Origin: an uncultured Clostridia bacterium
GTDB taxonomy: Bacteria; Bacillota; Clostridia; TANB77; CAG-508
Direction of reading: 5' to 3'
DNA length: 14,816 bases
Assembly: GCA_944391155.1 (NCBI GenBank)
Contig: CALXSO010000030.1
Span: forward strand, 1-14,816
The position numbers were made by a program, and so were the translations under genes. The notes under the pieces were generated by a model, which worked only from the letters and a program-made list of their open reading frames with translations, was not told the DNA's origin and did not search any database. Shown one piece after another: positions 1-7,460 of this stretch. Position 1 is the first letter of the stretch; every line of letters begins with the position of its first letter.

Positions 1-37
1 AAAAAATTAATATTTAATAGATTTTTAAAAGAGATTG

Positions 38-46
38 TGATAGAAT
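38..46 (+). promoter_or_regulatory. Possible extended -10 promoter element for dnaE
   Basis: TG, one base, then TAGAAT forms an extended -10 element 34 bases before the dnaE ATG. No convincing -35 hexamer is seen 17 bases upstream, and the window starts only 37 bases before, so an earlier promoter is equally possible. The dnaE ribosome binding site AGGAG is at 67-71, 8 bases before the start codon. Confidence 0.3.
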
Positions 47-79
47 AATAAAAATATAACAAAGATAGGAGCAGAAAAA

Positions 80-2263
80 ATGTCAGATTTTGTACATTTA
101 CACATACATAGTGAATATAGTTTATTAGACGGAGCAAACAGAATAAAAGATTTACCAGTAAGAGCAAAAGAATTGGGAATGAAAGCAATGGCACTAACAG
201 ATCATGGAGTAATGTATGGAGCTATTGATTTTTATAAAGCATGTAAAAAAGAAGGAATCAAACCAATCATAGGATGTGAAGTATATGTTGCACCACGTTC
301 AAGATTTGATAAAGAACCAAACATAGACAACAAATACTATCATTTAATACTTCTTGCAAAAAACAATCAAGGATACAAAAATCTAAGTAAATTAGTTTCT
401 CTAGGATTTGTTGATGGGTATTATTATAAACCACGTATAGATTTAGAAATATTAGAAAAATATCATGAAGGAATAATTTGTTTAAGTGCTTGTTTAGCAG
501 GAGCAGTAAATCAAGCTTTATTAAACGGACAAGAAGAAAAAGCAGAAGAAATAGCACTATGGCATAAAAAAGTATTTGGAGAAGATTACTATATAGAAAT
601 CCAAAATAACGGAATTGCAGAGCAAGTTTTAGCAAATCAAAAATTAGTAAAACTTGCAAGAAAATTAGACATTCCACTTGTTGCAACAAATGATGCACAT
701 TATCTAAAAAGAGAAGACGCATATAATCATGAAGTTTTACTATGTATACAAACAGGAAAAAGAATGAGTGATACAGATAGGATGAGATTTGATACAGATG
801 AATTATATGTTAAATCTCCAGAAGAAATGTCCGAATACTTTAGAGCATTTCCTGACGCAATTGAAAACACAGTTAAAATTGCAGACAAATGCAATGTTGA
901 GTTTGAATTTGGGCATACGATACTACCAAACTATGACGTACCACCAGAATATCCAACGCATTATGACTATTTCAAGAAACTTTGTGATGAAGGTATCAAA
1001 AAAAGATATGGAGAAAACCCAAGCAAAGAGATATTAGATAGAGCAGAATATGAAATTGGCGTAATAAAGAAAATGGGATATGTAGACTATTTTCTAATAG
1101 TATGGGATTTTATCCATTATGCAAAAACACATAACATTCCAGTAGGACCAGGTCGTGGATCAGGAGCAGGTTCAATAATAGCATATGCAATAGAGATAAC
1201 AGATATAGACCCTATGAAATATGGATTACTTTTCGAAAGATTTTTAAATCCAGAAAGAATTAGTATGCCAGATTTTGACGTTGACTTCTGTTATGAACAC
1301 AGACAAGATGTGATAGATTATGTATCAAGAAAATATGGTCATGATCATGTATCACAGATTATAACATTTGGAACCATGTCAGCAAGAATGGTAATAAGAG
1401 ATGTGGCAAGAGTATTAGATGTGCCATATTCAGAAGCGGATTCTTTAGCAAAAATGATTCCAAATGAATTACATATTACAATAAAAAAAGCATTAGAACA
1501 GAATAAAGAATTAAATAACCTATATGAAAATGACGAAAAAGTAAGAAATCTATTAACAATAGCAATGGGATTAGAAGGGATGCCAAGACAGGCATCTACT
1601 CATGCATGTGGAATAGTTATAACAAAAGAACCAGTAGATACATATGTACCATTATATGTAAGAGATAATCAGATTTCAACACAATATATAATGACAACCC
1701 TAGAAGAATTAGGACTACTAAAGATGGATTTTCTAGGATTAAGAACATTAACAGTAATTCAAGACACAATAGACTTAGTAAAAAAAGATAAAGGAATAGA
1801 CGTAGAATTTGACAAAGAAATGAATGACCCTAAAGTATACAAACTATGGCAAGAAGGAAAATCATGTGGCATATTCCAATTTGAATCACAAGGAATGACA
1901 AACTTCATGAAAGAATTAAAACCAGACTGCTTAGAAGATTTAATAGCAGGAGTATCACTATATAGACCAGGACCAATGGATCAAATACCAAGATATATAA
2001 AAGGAAAACAAAATCCAGGGCATAATGAATACACACATCCAAGTTTAGAGCCAATATTAAATGTAACATATGGATGCATGGTTTACCAAGAACAAGTAAT
2101 GCAAATAGTAAGAGATTTAGCAGGATATTCCCTTCGGAAGGGCAGACCTAGTAAGACGTGCTATGGGAAAAAAGAAATTAGATGTTATGGCAAAAGAAAG
2201 AGAAGTTTTCATAAATGGACAAGTAGACGAAGAAGGAAATATAATAGTTCCAGGATGTGTTAG
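80..2263 (+). CDS. dnaE: DNA polymerase III alpha subunit (DnaE), N-terminal and catalytic part, frame 0 before the frameshift
   Basis: This is the replicative DNA polymerase catalytic subunit. The ATG at 80 follows AGGAG at 67-71. The PHP domain begins at once (HLHIHSEYSLLDG, with H6, H8 and H10, then TDHG at 40-43). The palm carries the metal-binding aspartates D400 and D402 in PDFDVDF, and a third, D550, in KMDFLGLRTLT; these correspond to D401, D403 and D555 of E. coli DnaE. True homology ends at residue 685 (Leu, CTT at 2132-2134) inside the conserved GYSLGRADLVRRAMGKKK block. Frame 0 then reads CGG and 41 further non-homologous, Arg/Lys-rich residues to TAG at 2261-2263. Removing one base (best the C at 2135) restores the family sequence and gives a 1169-residue protein, the normal DnaE length. 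Unshifted, the 727-residue product lacks the rest of the fingers and the whole C-terminal region, so it should not be a working polymerase. dnaE is normally essential in Firmicutes, so recoding or a sequence error is more likely than a dead gene. Confidence 0.93.
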   Translation: MSDFVHLHIHSEYSLLDGANRIKDLPVRAKELGMKAMALTDHGVMYGAIDFYKACKKEGIKPIIGCEVYVAPRSRFDKEPNIDNKYYHLILLAKNNQGYKNLSKLVSLGFVDGYYYKPRIDLEILEKYHEGIICLSACLAGAVNQALLNGQEEKAEEIALWHKKVFGEDYYIEIQNNGIAEQVLANQKLVKLARKLDIPLVATNDAHYLKREDAYNHEVLLCIQTGKRMSDTDRMRFDTDELYVKSPEEMSEYFRAFPDAIENTVKIADKCNVEFEFGHTILPNYDVPPEYPTHYDYFKKLCDEGIKKRYGENPSKEILDRAEYEIGVIKKMGYVDYFLIVWDFIHYAKTHNIPVGPGRGSGAGSIIAYAIEITDIDPMKYGLLFERFLNPERISMPDFDVDFCYEHRQDVIDYVSRKYGHDHVSQIITFGTMSARMVIRDVARVLDVPYSEADSLAKMIPNELHITIKKALEQNKELNNLYENDEKVRNLLTIAMGLEGMPRQASTHACGIVITKEPVDTYVPLYVRDNQISTQYIMTTLEELGLLKMDFLGLRTLTVIQDTIDLVKKDKGIDVEFDKEMNDPKVYKLWQEGKSCGIFQFESQGMTNFMKELKPDCLEDLIAGVSLYRPGPMDQIPRYIKGKQNPGHNEYTHPSLEPILNVTYGCMVYQEQVMQIVRDLAGYSLRKGRPSKTCYGKKEIRCYGKRKRSFHKWTSRRRRKYNSSRMC
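2132..2137 (+). other. +1 frameshift site in dnaE (CTT CGG)
   Basis: Frame 0 reads Ser TCC, Leu CTT, then Arg CGG. The frame that continues DnaE starts one base later with GGA (Gly, 2136-2138), AGG, GCA, GAC. The extra base is not in a homopolymer. It lies in the loop of a short inverted repeat (CCCTT 2130-2134, loop CGG, AAGGG 2138-2142). CGG appears as an in-frame codon nowhere else in the genes annotated here, and a tRNA-Leu with anticodon GAG could re-pair from CUU to UUC. This fits either a programmed +1 shift or an indel; the sequence alone cannot decide. Confidence 0.6.
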
Positions 2264-3590
2264 AAATGGAATAGATGCAGAATCAGCAAATAAAATATTT
2301 GATGAAATGGCAGAATTTGCAAAATATGCATTTAATAAATCACATGCAGCATGTTATGCTGTAGTAGCATACAGAACAGCATATCTAAAAGCATATTACC
2401 CAGCAGAATTTATGGCAGCAACATTAAACAGTTTCTTAGGAAATTTAGATAAAATACCTCAATATATAGAAGAATGTAAAAACTTAGGAATTGAAATTCT
2501 AAAACCAGATATAAATAAAAGTGAAGCAAAATTCACAGTAGAGGATGGAAAAATAAGATTTGGACTTGGAAGTGTAAAAAATGTAGGAAGTGTTCCTGTA
2601 GAAAATATCGTAAAAGAAAGAAAAGAAAATGGAGAATACAAATCATTTACAGACTTTTGCGAAAGAATAGCAGATAAAACAGTAAATAAAAAATGTGTAG
2701 AAAGTTTAATAAAAGCTGGAGTGTTTGCAAACTTTACACAAACAAGAGCCACACTTTTAGCATCATTTGAAACAATAATGGATGTAATTCAAAGCAATAA
2801 TCAAAAAGGATTCAATGGACAAGTATCAATGTTTGATTTAGGAACAGACGAGCAAAAAGAAGAAATGCAAGAAAAAAAATACACATTTGAAGAACATCCT
2901 GAATTATCAAACAAGGAACTATTATCAATGGAAAAAGAAATGCTTGGAATATATATTTCAGGACATCCATTAGAAAAATTAAAAACACAAATAGAAAGAG
3001 AAACAACAATATCAACAAAAGACATAAGAGAAATAGAAAATCAAATGAGTACAGCAAATGATATGGAGGAACAAATTTCGAATACAAAAACAAGATTCCA
3101 AGATGGACAAAGAGTAAAATATGCAGGAATAATAACATCTATTAAAAAGAAATTCACAAAAAACAATAAAATAATGGCTTTTGTAACAGTAGAAGATTTA
3201 TATGGAACTGTAGAAATAATAGCTTTTGAAAATGCATATTTAAGTGGAAAAGAATCATTAGTAGAAGAAAACATAGTAATGATTGATGGAAGACTTAGTA
3301 TAAGAGAAGATTCAGATGTAACAATAATTGCAAATGAAGTAAAAAACTTTGGAGAAAACAAGCAAAAAATATTATTAGTTGATATTACAGATAGCACAGA
3401 AGAAGAAAAAAAGAAATTAAGAGGTGCAATCAAATATTTTGCAGGTGATAGAAATAATATAAACATCGAAGTAAAAGTAGGTGAAGATATCAGACCTTGT
3501 GGACAGATCTTTTTAACAGATGATATTTTAAATATGTTTAAGGAAATAGTAGGAAAAGAAAAAGCTAATTTAGTTGAAGTTAGTTCTTAG
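2136..3590 (+). CDS. dnaE: DNA polymerase III alpha subunit (DnaE), C-terminal part in the +1 frame
   Basis: This is the continuation of dnaE one base out of phase, 484 residues to TAG. It begins with GRADLVRRAMGKKK and the fingers region (KSHAACYAVVAYRTAYLKAYYPAEFMAA), which contacts DNA and incoming nucleotides. A helix-hairpin-helix-type region follows (around IRFGLGSVKNVGSVPVENIV), then a stretch ending LGIYISGHPLEKL. An OB-fold follows (RVKYAGIITSIKKKFTKNN to VEIIAFENAY), and then a C-terminal domain that in other DnaE proteins contacts the clamp loader. An ATG at 2163 lies in this frame but has no ribosome binding site and falls inside a conserved helix. Separate translation from it is therefore unlikely, and I take this as one polypeptide with the upstream part. 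Confidence 0.88.
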   Translation, partial: GRADLVRRAMGKKKLDVMAKEREVFINGQVDEEGNIIVPGCVRNGIDAESANKIFDEMAEFAKYAFNKSHAACYAVVAYRTAYLKAYYPAEFMAATLNSFLGNLDKIPQYIEECKNLGIEILKPDINKSEAKFTVEDGKIRFGLGSVKNVGSVPVENIVKERKENGEYKSFTDFCERIADKTVNKKCVESLIKAGVFANFTQTRATLLASFETIMDVIQSNNQKGFNGQVSMFDLGTDEQKEEMQEKKYTFEEHPELSNKELLSMEKEMLGIYISGHPLEKLKTQIERETTISTKDIREIENQMSTANDMEEQISNTKTRFQDGQRVKYAGIITSIKKKFTKNNKIMAFVTVEDLYGTVEIIAFENAYLSGKESLVEENIVMIDGRLSIREDSDVTIIANEVKNFGENKQKILLVDITDSTEEEKKKLRGAIKYFAGDRNNINIEVKVGEDIRPCGQIFLTDDILNMFKEIVGKEKANLVEVSS

Positions 3591-3675
3591 TAAAATATTA
3601 AGAAAATATTTTATTTAAAATTTGAAAGAAAAAATAAAATTTCAAAGTACAAATTTAAATAGGCAAAATAGCAAT

Positions 3676-3704
3676 TTGACGAAATCATATAGATATGATA
3701 TTAT
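3676..3704 (+). promoter_or_regulatory. Promoter for the small gene at 3774 (and possibly pth)
   Basis: TTGACG (3676-3681), a 17-base spacer and TATTAT (3699-3704) make a good vegetative sigma-factor promoter about 70 bases before the small gene's start. It indicates that transcription restarts after dnaE. Confidence 0.6.
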
Positions 3705-3773
3705 GTATATCGAAAACAACAGGTATATAATAGCAAGTAGCTATTATAAAGTTTCATTATGGAGGATAATATA

Positions 3774-3995
3774 ATGAAAACAAACGAAGCAAGAAGAAAT
3801 TTATTAGAAATGGTAAGACAGGGTAATCCAAGAGCTGCAAACTTCTTACAAAAAGTAGAATTAAATATATGGATGTTTTCAAATGACCCAGATGCCATGG
3901 ACAAAAATTCATCTGCAATAGGAAGATATAACGAATTACTAGTTAATTCGGAATTATTTCCAGAAGAAAGAAAAAAAATAAAAATTTGCAGATAA
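3774..3995 (+). CDS. Small conserved-looking protein of unknown function, 73 aa
   Basis: I do not recognise this family. An in-frame ATG at 3759 overlaps the GGAGG ribosome binding site (3761-3765), so the ATG at 3774, 8 bases after it, is the likely start (MKTNEARRNLLEM). The predicted product is small, soluble and mixed-charge: a helical N-terminus (NEARRNLLEMVRQGNPRAANFLQKVELNIWMF), then a polar stretch (SNDPDAMDKNSSAIGRYNELL) and a basic tail. There are no membrane segments and only one cysteine, next to the C-terminus. It has its own promoter and is followed 5 bases later by a strong hairpin, then by pth 58 bases after its stop. Strong ribosome binding site, normal codon use and tight placement support a real gene. 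Confidence 0.7.
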   Translation: MKTNEARRNLLEMVRQGNPRAANFLQKVELNIWMFSNDPDAMDKNSSAIGRYNELLVNSELFPEERKKIKICR

Positions 3996-4000
3996 ACAAA

Positions 4001-4029
4001 TGAGGATTTAGAACCAATCTAAATCCTCA
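4001..4029 (+). repeat. Perfect 12-bp inverted repeat (hairpin) between the small gene and pth
   Basis: TGAGGATTTAGA and TCTAAATCCTCA are perfect reverse complements with a 5-base loop (ACCAA). On the + strand an A-tract, not a T-tract, follows (4029-4035), so this is not a canonical intrinsic terminator for the small gene. On the opposite strand the following bases are only weakly T-rich. It may be an mRNA 3' stabiliser or processing hairpin, or act with an unrecognised termination mode. Confidence 0.75.
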
Positions 4030-4053
4030 AAAAAAGTATACAAGGAGAGAAAA

Positions 4054-4611
4054 ATGTATTTAATAGTAGGACTGGGAAATCCAGAAGAACAATATTCTAA
4101 TACAAGACATAATATGGGATTTGACACAATAAATGAATTATCAAAAAGATATAATATAAAATTAGAAAAAAATAAATTTGATGGGCTATATGAAAAAACT
4201 AAAATAGAAGAAAAAGATGTAATCCTATTAAAACCACAAACATATATGAATTTAAGTGGAAATTCAATAAAGCAAATGATAGATTTTTATAAAATAGAAC
4301 CAAAAGATTTAATAGTAATATATGATGATATGGACATTGAAAAAGGAGTAATAAAACTTAGAAAAAAGGGAGGACCGGGTTCTCATAATGGAATGAAATC
4401 AATAGTAAATAGAATCCAAACAACAGAATTTCCACGAATAAGGATAGGAATAGGAAAACCAATGTATTTGCTAGACAAAATAAATTATGTCATAGGTCCG
4501 ATTCCAAAAAGTGAAAGAGAAATTTTAGATGAAGGAATAAGAAAAGCAGCTGATGCAGTAATAGACATATTAATAAATGGTATGGATTATGCAATGAATA
4601 AATATAATTAA
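4054..4611 (+). CDS. pth: Peptidyl-tRNA hydrolase
   Basis: Pth cleaves the ester bond of peptidyl-tRNAs that drop off ribosomes and so recycles tRNA. The protein has 185 residues, close to the family norm of about 190. It begins with the signature YLIVGLGNPEEQYSNTRHN, which contains N9 and the catalytic H19. The second signature, around VIYDDMDIEKG, supplies the catalytic-site Asp (D91, aligned with D93 of E. coli Pth), followed by GGPGSHNGMKS with the substrate-binding Asn. AAGGAG at 4042-4047 lies 6 bases before the ATG. It stands between the small unknown gene and the RNase G homologue and probably shares the promoter near 3676 unless the 4001 hairpin stops transcription. Cytosolic; nothing unusual in the sequence. 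Confidence 0.96.
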   Translation: MYLIVGLGNPEEQYSNTRHNMGFDTINELSKRYNIKLEKNKFDGLYEKTKIEEKDVILLKPQTYMNLSGNSIKQMIDFYKIEPKDLIVIYDDMDIEKGVIKLRKKGGPGSHNGMKSIVNRIQTTEFPRIRIGIGKPMYLLDKINYVIGPIPKSEREILDEGIRKAADAVIDILINGMDYAMNKYN

Positions 4612-4757
4612 AGTCAACTAATTTAAGAAAATATGACATAAATAATAAACAAAGGATTAACAAACAAAAGTTGAAGAATAAAGTTTAAAATTAATAATAA
4701 CAATAAACAAATAATGAAATATTAATAAAACACAAAAAACAGGAAGGATTTAAATAA

Positions 4758-5948
4758 ATGTTAGAAATATTAATTACTAAAAACAAAAATCAAGAAAAAA
4801 TAGCATTATTAGAAAATGGAATACTAGTAGAATATTATGAAGATAATGAAGGCTTAGATCGAAAAGAAGGAAACATATATCTAGGAAAAGTAAAAGATAT
4901 TATAAAAGGAATGCAAGCAGCATTTATAGATATAGGAACAGAAAAAAATGCTTTTATACATCTAAAAGACATATTACCAAAAATAGATGAAACAAAAGAA
5001 AAAATAAACACAGATATAGATATTAAAGACATAATAAAAAAAGAACAAAAAATGTTAGTCCAAATAAAAAAAGACAGCAATGAACAAAAAGGGGCAAGAG
5101 TCTCTACACATATAAATTTGCCTAGTAAATATATAGTATTGATGCCAAATACAAATATCATCACTGTATCACAAAAAATAGAAAATTCAAAAGAAAAAGA
5201 AAGATTATATAAGCTAGTAAAAGAAAATATTAACCCTAAAAACGGTGCAGTTATAAGAACTGCAGCAGAAGGAAAAACAGAAGAAGTTATAGAAGATATA
5301 AAAAAAGTAGAAAACATATGGAATAAAATAGAAAAAGATTATGAAGAAAAAGTAAAATCAGAAAATGCAAAAACAGGAATTATATATAAAGCAGATGACA
5401 TTTTATATAAAATGTTAACTGATTTATCTACCAAAAATATTACCAAAATAATAGTAGATAATGAAGAAAAATATCAAGAAATAAATGAATATATAAAAAA
5501 AGATAAACAACTAAAAAATATAATTGTAGAGAAAACAGAAGAAAAAAATTTATTTAGCATATATGATATAGAAAAACAAGTAGAAAAAATGCAAAAAAGA
5601 AGAATATGGCTTAAAAGTGGGGGATTTATAACGATAGATAAAACAGAAGCACTTACAGCCATAGATGTAAATACAGGCAAGTATACAGGAACAAAAGATT
5701 TAGAGCAAACAATATATAGAGTAAATAGAGAAGCAACTATAGAAATTGCAAAACAATTAAGATTAAGAGATATCGGTGGAATAATAATAATAGATTATAT
5801 AGATATGCATAAACCTGAAAATAAACAAAAAATAGAAAATTTATTAAAAGAAAAATTAAAAGAAGATAGAAGCAAAACACAAGTAGAAGGCTTTACAAAA
5901 CTAGATTTAATGGAATTGACAAGAAAACATATCTGTAGCCACAAATAA
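4758..5948 (+). CDS. rng: RNase E/G family ribonuclease (RNase G-like), lacking the C-terminal zinc-link region
   Basis: This is an endoribonuclease of the RNase E/G family, acting in rRNA maturation and mRNA decay. It starts at ATG 4758 after AAGGA at 4744-4748. The S1 RNA-binding domain is clear (GNIYLGKVKDIIKGMQAAF, then DIGTEKNAFIH, residues about 35-75). The catalytic magnesium-binding aspartates are D303 (TEALTAIDVNTG) and D346 (GGIIIIDYIDM), the same numbers as in E. coli RNase E. The odd point is the end: the protein stops at residue 396 with TRKHICSHK. The CPxCxG zinc-link motif that joins two protomers in E. coli RNase E (C404, C407) and the small domain beyond it are absent. The other frames close almost at once, and rimO starts 19 bases after the stop, so there is no room for a shifted remainder. 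It may be a naturally short subfamily. Confidence 0.88.
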   Translation: MLEILITKNKNQEKIALLENGILVEYYEDNEGLDRKEGNIYLGKVKDIIKGMQAAFIDIGTEKNAFIHLKDILPKIDETKEKINTDIDIKDIIKKEQKMLVQIKKDSNEQKGARVSTHINLPSKYIVLMPNTNIITVSQKIENSKEKERLYKLVKENINPKNGAVIRTAAEGKTEEVIEDIKKVENIWNKIEKDYEEKVKSENAKTGIIYKADDILYKMLTDLSTKNITKIIVDNEEKYQEINEYIKKDKQLKNIIVEKTEEKNLFSIYDIEKQVEKMQKRRIWLKSGGFITIDKTEALTAIDVNTGKYTGTKDLEQTIYRVNREATIEIAKQLRLRDIGGIIIIDYIDMHKPENKQKIENLLKEKLKEDRSKTQVEGFTKLDLMELTRKHICSHK

Positions 5949-5967
5949 AAAACAAGGAGAAATAAAA

Positions 5968-7335
5968 GTGAAAGTAGGATTTATATCATTAGGATGCAGT
6001 AAAAATTTAATTGACACAGAGATAATGATTGGAAAATTTAAAAATAATAAATTTGAAATAGTAAGTGAACCACAAGATGCAGAAATAATAGTAATAAATA
6101 CATGTGGATTTATAGATTCAGCCAAAGAAGAAGCAATTAACACTATATTAGAAATGGCTGAATATAAAAAACAAAAATGCAAATATCTAATAGTAACTGG
6201 TTGTTTAGTACAAAGATACTATAAAGATCTAATAAAGCTATTACCAGAAGTTGATTTATTCATAAAACTAGAAGACTACAATAATTTCTGGAAAATAGTA
6301 GAAGAATTAATAAAAAGAAACATAGCAATAAAAACAAAGCAGAAATTAAGTAGTAAGATTTCTGAAATGAAACCACTACCAATGGCGACATATGAAGAAT
6401 ATATGGAAAGAGTAATAACAACTGGGAAAAATTATGCATATTTAAAAATTGGAGAAGGATGTAGTAATAGATGTACATATTGTGCTATTCCATATATAAG
6501 AGGTCCATTTGTAAGCAGAAAGAAAGAGGAGATATTAAAAGAAGCAGAAATGCTTGCAAAAAAAGGAATAAAAGAAATAATAATAATAGCACAAGACACA
6601 ACAAAATACGGAATTGACATATACGGAGAAAGCAAATTAGCAGAACTATTAGAAGAAATAAGTAAAGTAGAAGGTATAAAATGGATAAGATTTTTATATT
6701 CATATCCAGAAGGAATAACAGATGAATTACTAAATGTAGTAGAAAAAAATAATAAAATAGCAAAATATTTTGACATACCGATACAACATATATCAAACAA
6801 TATATTAAAAAAAATGAATAGAAAAACTTCAAAAGAACAAATAGAAAATCTAATAAAAACAATTAGAAACAAAATACCAGAAGCAACATTAAGAACAAGT
6901 TTAATAGTTGGATTTCCAGGAGAAACAGAAGAAGATTTCGAAGAATTAAAAGAATTTGTAAAAAAAGCAAAGTTTGATAAACTAGGAACATTCATATATT
7001 CAAAAGAAGAAGGGACACCAGCAGAAAAGTTACCAAATCAAATCCATGGAAACACAAAAAAGGCTAGATACAACAAAATAATGAAAGAACAACAAAAAAT
7101 ATCAAAACAAAATTTAGAAAATAAAATAGGAAAAATATATGAAGTCATAATTGAAAATAAATCTTTTGATGGAAAATACTACATAGGTAGAACAAAACAA
7201 GACGTTCCAGAAATAGATGGAATAGTATATCTAAAAAACAACAAAAAAATAGACGAAAAAGAAATATTAAATGAAATAATTAAATGTAAAGTAGTGGAAG
7301 TAAGTGATTATGATTTAATTGTAGAATGTATCTAA
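5968..7335 (+). CDS. rimO: Ribosomal protein S12 methylthiotransferase RimO (radical SAM)
   Basis: RimO adds a methylthio group to a conserved Asp of ribosomal protein S12. The GTG start at 5968 is supported by AAGGAG at 5954-5959, 8 bases upstream. The N-terminal MTTase domain has the three cluster cysteines C10 (SLGCSKNLID), C46 (NTCGFI) and C79 (TGCLVQRY). The radical-SAM motif CxxxCxxC is C165, C169, C172 (GCSNRCTYCAIPYIRGP). A C-terminal TRAM domain (from about GKIYEVIIENKSFDGKYYIGRT) completes the 455 residues. GCSKNLIDTE and the AIPYIRG context favour RimO over MiaB or MtaB. It lies 19 bases after the RNase G-like gene, so the two are probably co-transcribed, and is followed by a structured terminator. 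Confidence 0.95.
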   Translation: MKVGFISLGCSKNLIDTEIMIGKFKNNKFEIVSEPQDAEIIVINTCGFIDSAKEEAINTILEMAEYKKQKCKYLIVTGCLVQRYYKDLIKLLPEVDLFIKLEDYNNFWKIVEELIKRNIAIKTKQKLSSKISEMKPLPMATYEEYMERVITTGKNYAYLKIGEGCSNRCTYCAIPYIRGPFVSRKKEEILKEAEMLAKKGIKEIIIIAQDTTKYGIDIYGESKLAELLEEISKVEGIKWIRFLYSYPEGITDELLNVVEKNNKIAKYFDIPIQHISNNILKKMNRKTSKEQIENLIKTIRNKIPEATLRTSLIVGFPGETEEDFEELKEFVKKAKFDKLGTFIYSKEEGTPAEKLPNQIHGNTKKARYNKIMKEQQKISKQNLENKIGKIYEVIIENKSFDGKYYIGRTKQDVPEIDGIVYLKNNKKIDEKEILNEIIKCKVVEVSDYDLIVECI

Positions 7336-7346
7336 AAAGAGTTTTT

Positions 7347-7417
7347 AGCAAGAAGCGATAACCTGTAACAAATATATCGACCTTTTTTGTTACGGAGTAT
7401 TTATTCTTGCTTTTTTA
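7347..7417 (+). terminator. Long two-tier hairpin with T-tract after rimO, possible regulatory RNA
   Basis: AGCAAGAA (7347-7354) pairs with TTCTTGCT (7404-7411). Inside it CTGTAACAAA (7363-7372) pairs with TTTGTTACGG (7386-7395, one G-U pair), and ATA/TAT pair between them across symmetric internal loops. A T-run ends the outer stem (7411-7416). This fits an intrinsic terminator for the pth-rng-rimO group. An alternative stem CGATA (7356-7360) with TATCG (7375-7379) stands just before an inner T-run (7383-7388) and would compete with the tiered fold. Confidence 0.7.
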
Positions 7418-7435
7418 AATATTGTATAGTAAAAT
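7407..7435 (+). promoter_or_regulatory. Probable promoter of der-plsY
   Basis: TTGCTT (7407-7412), a 17-base spacer and TAAAAT (7430-7435) precede the der start by 25 bases. The -35 hexamer overlaps the descending arm and T-tract of the rimO terminator, so the two elements are packed together. Confidence 0.45.
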
Positions 7436-7460
7436 ATAAACGAAAAGAAAGGAGAATAAA

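Noticed and set aside
2812..3466. Long reverse-strand reading frames inside dnaE and elsewhere (for example 4835-5317, 6432-6995, 10024-10326)
   Set aside because: They are shadows of strongly purine-skewed genes: Leu/Phe/Ile/Ser-rich translations, no ribosome binding sites, complete overlap with clear genes.
2163..3590. Independent start of a second polymerase subunit at ATG 2163
   Set aside because: No ribosome binding site precedes it and the ATG is the Met of the conserved RRAMGKKK segment, whose upstream residues continue in the same frame back to the frameshift.
5917..5968. Frameshifted C-terminal remainder of the RNase G gene running into rimO
   Set aside because: The rimO frame is open upstream only to a TGA at 5917-5919, and the residues there do not resemble the zinc-link region; the remaining frame stops at once.
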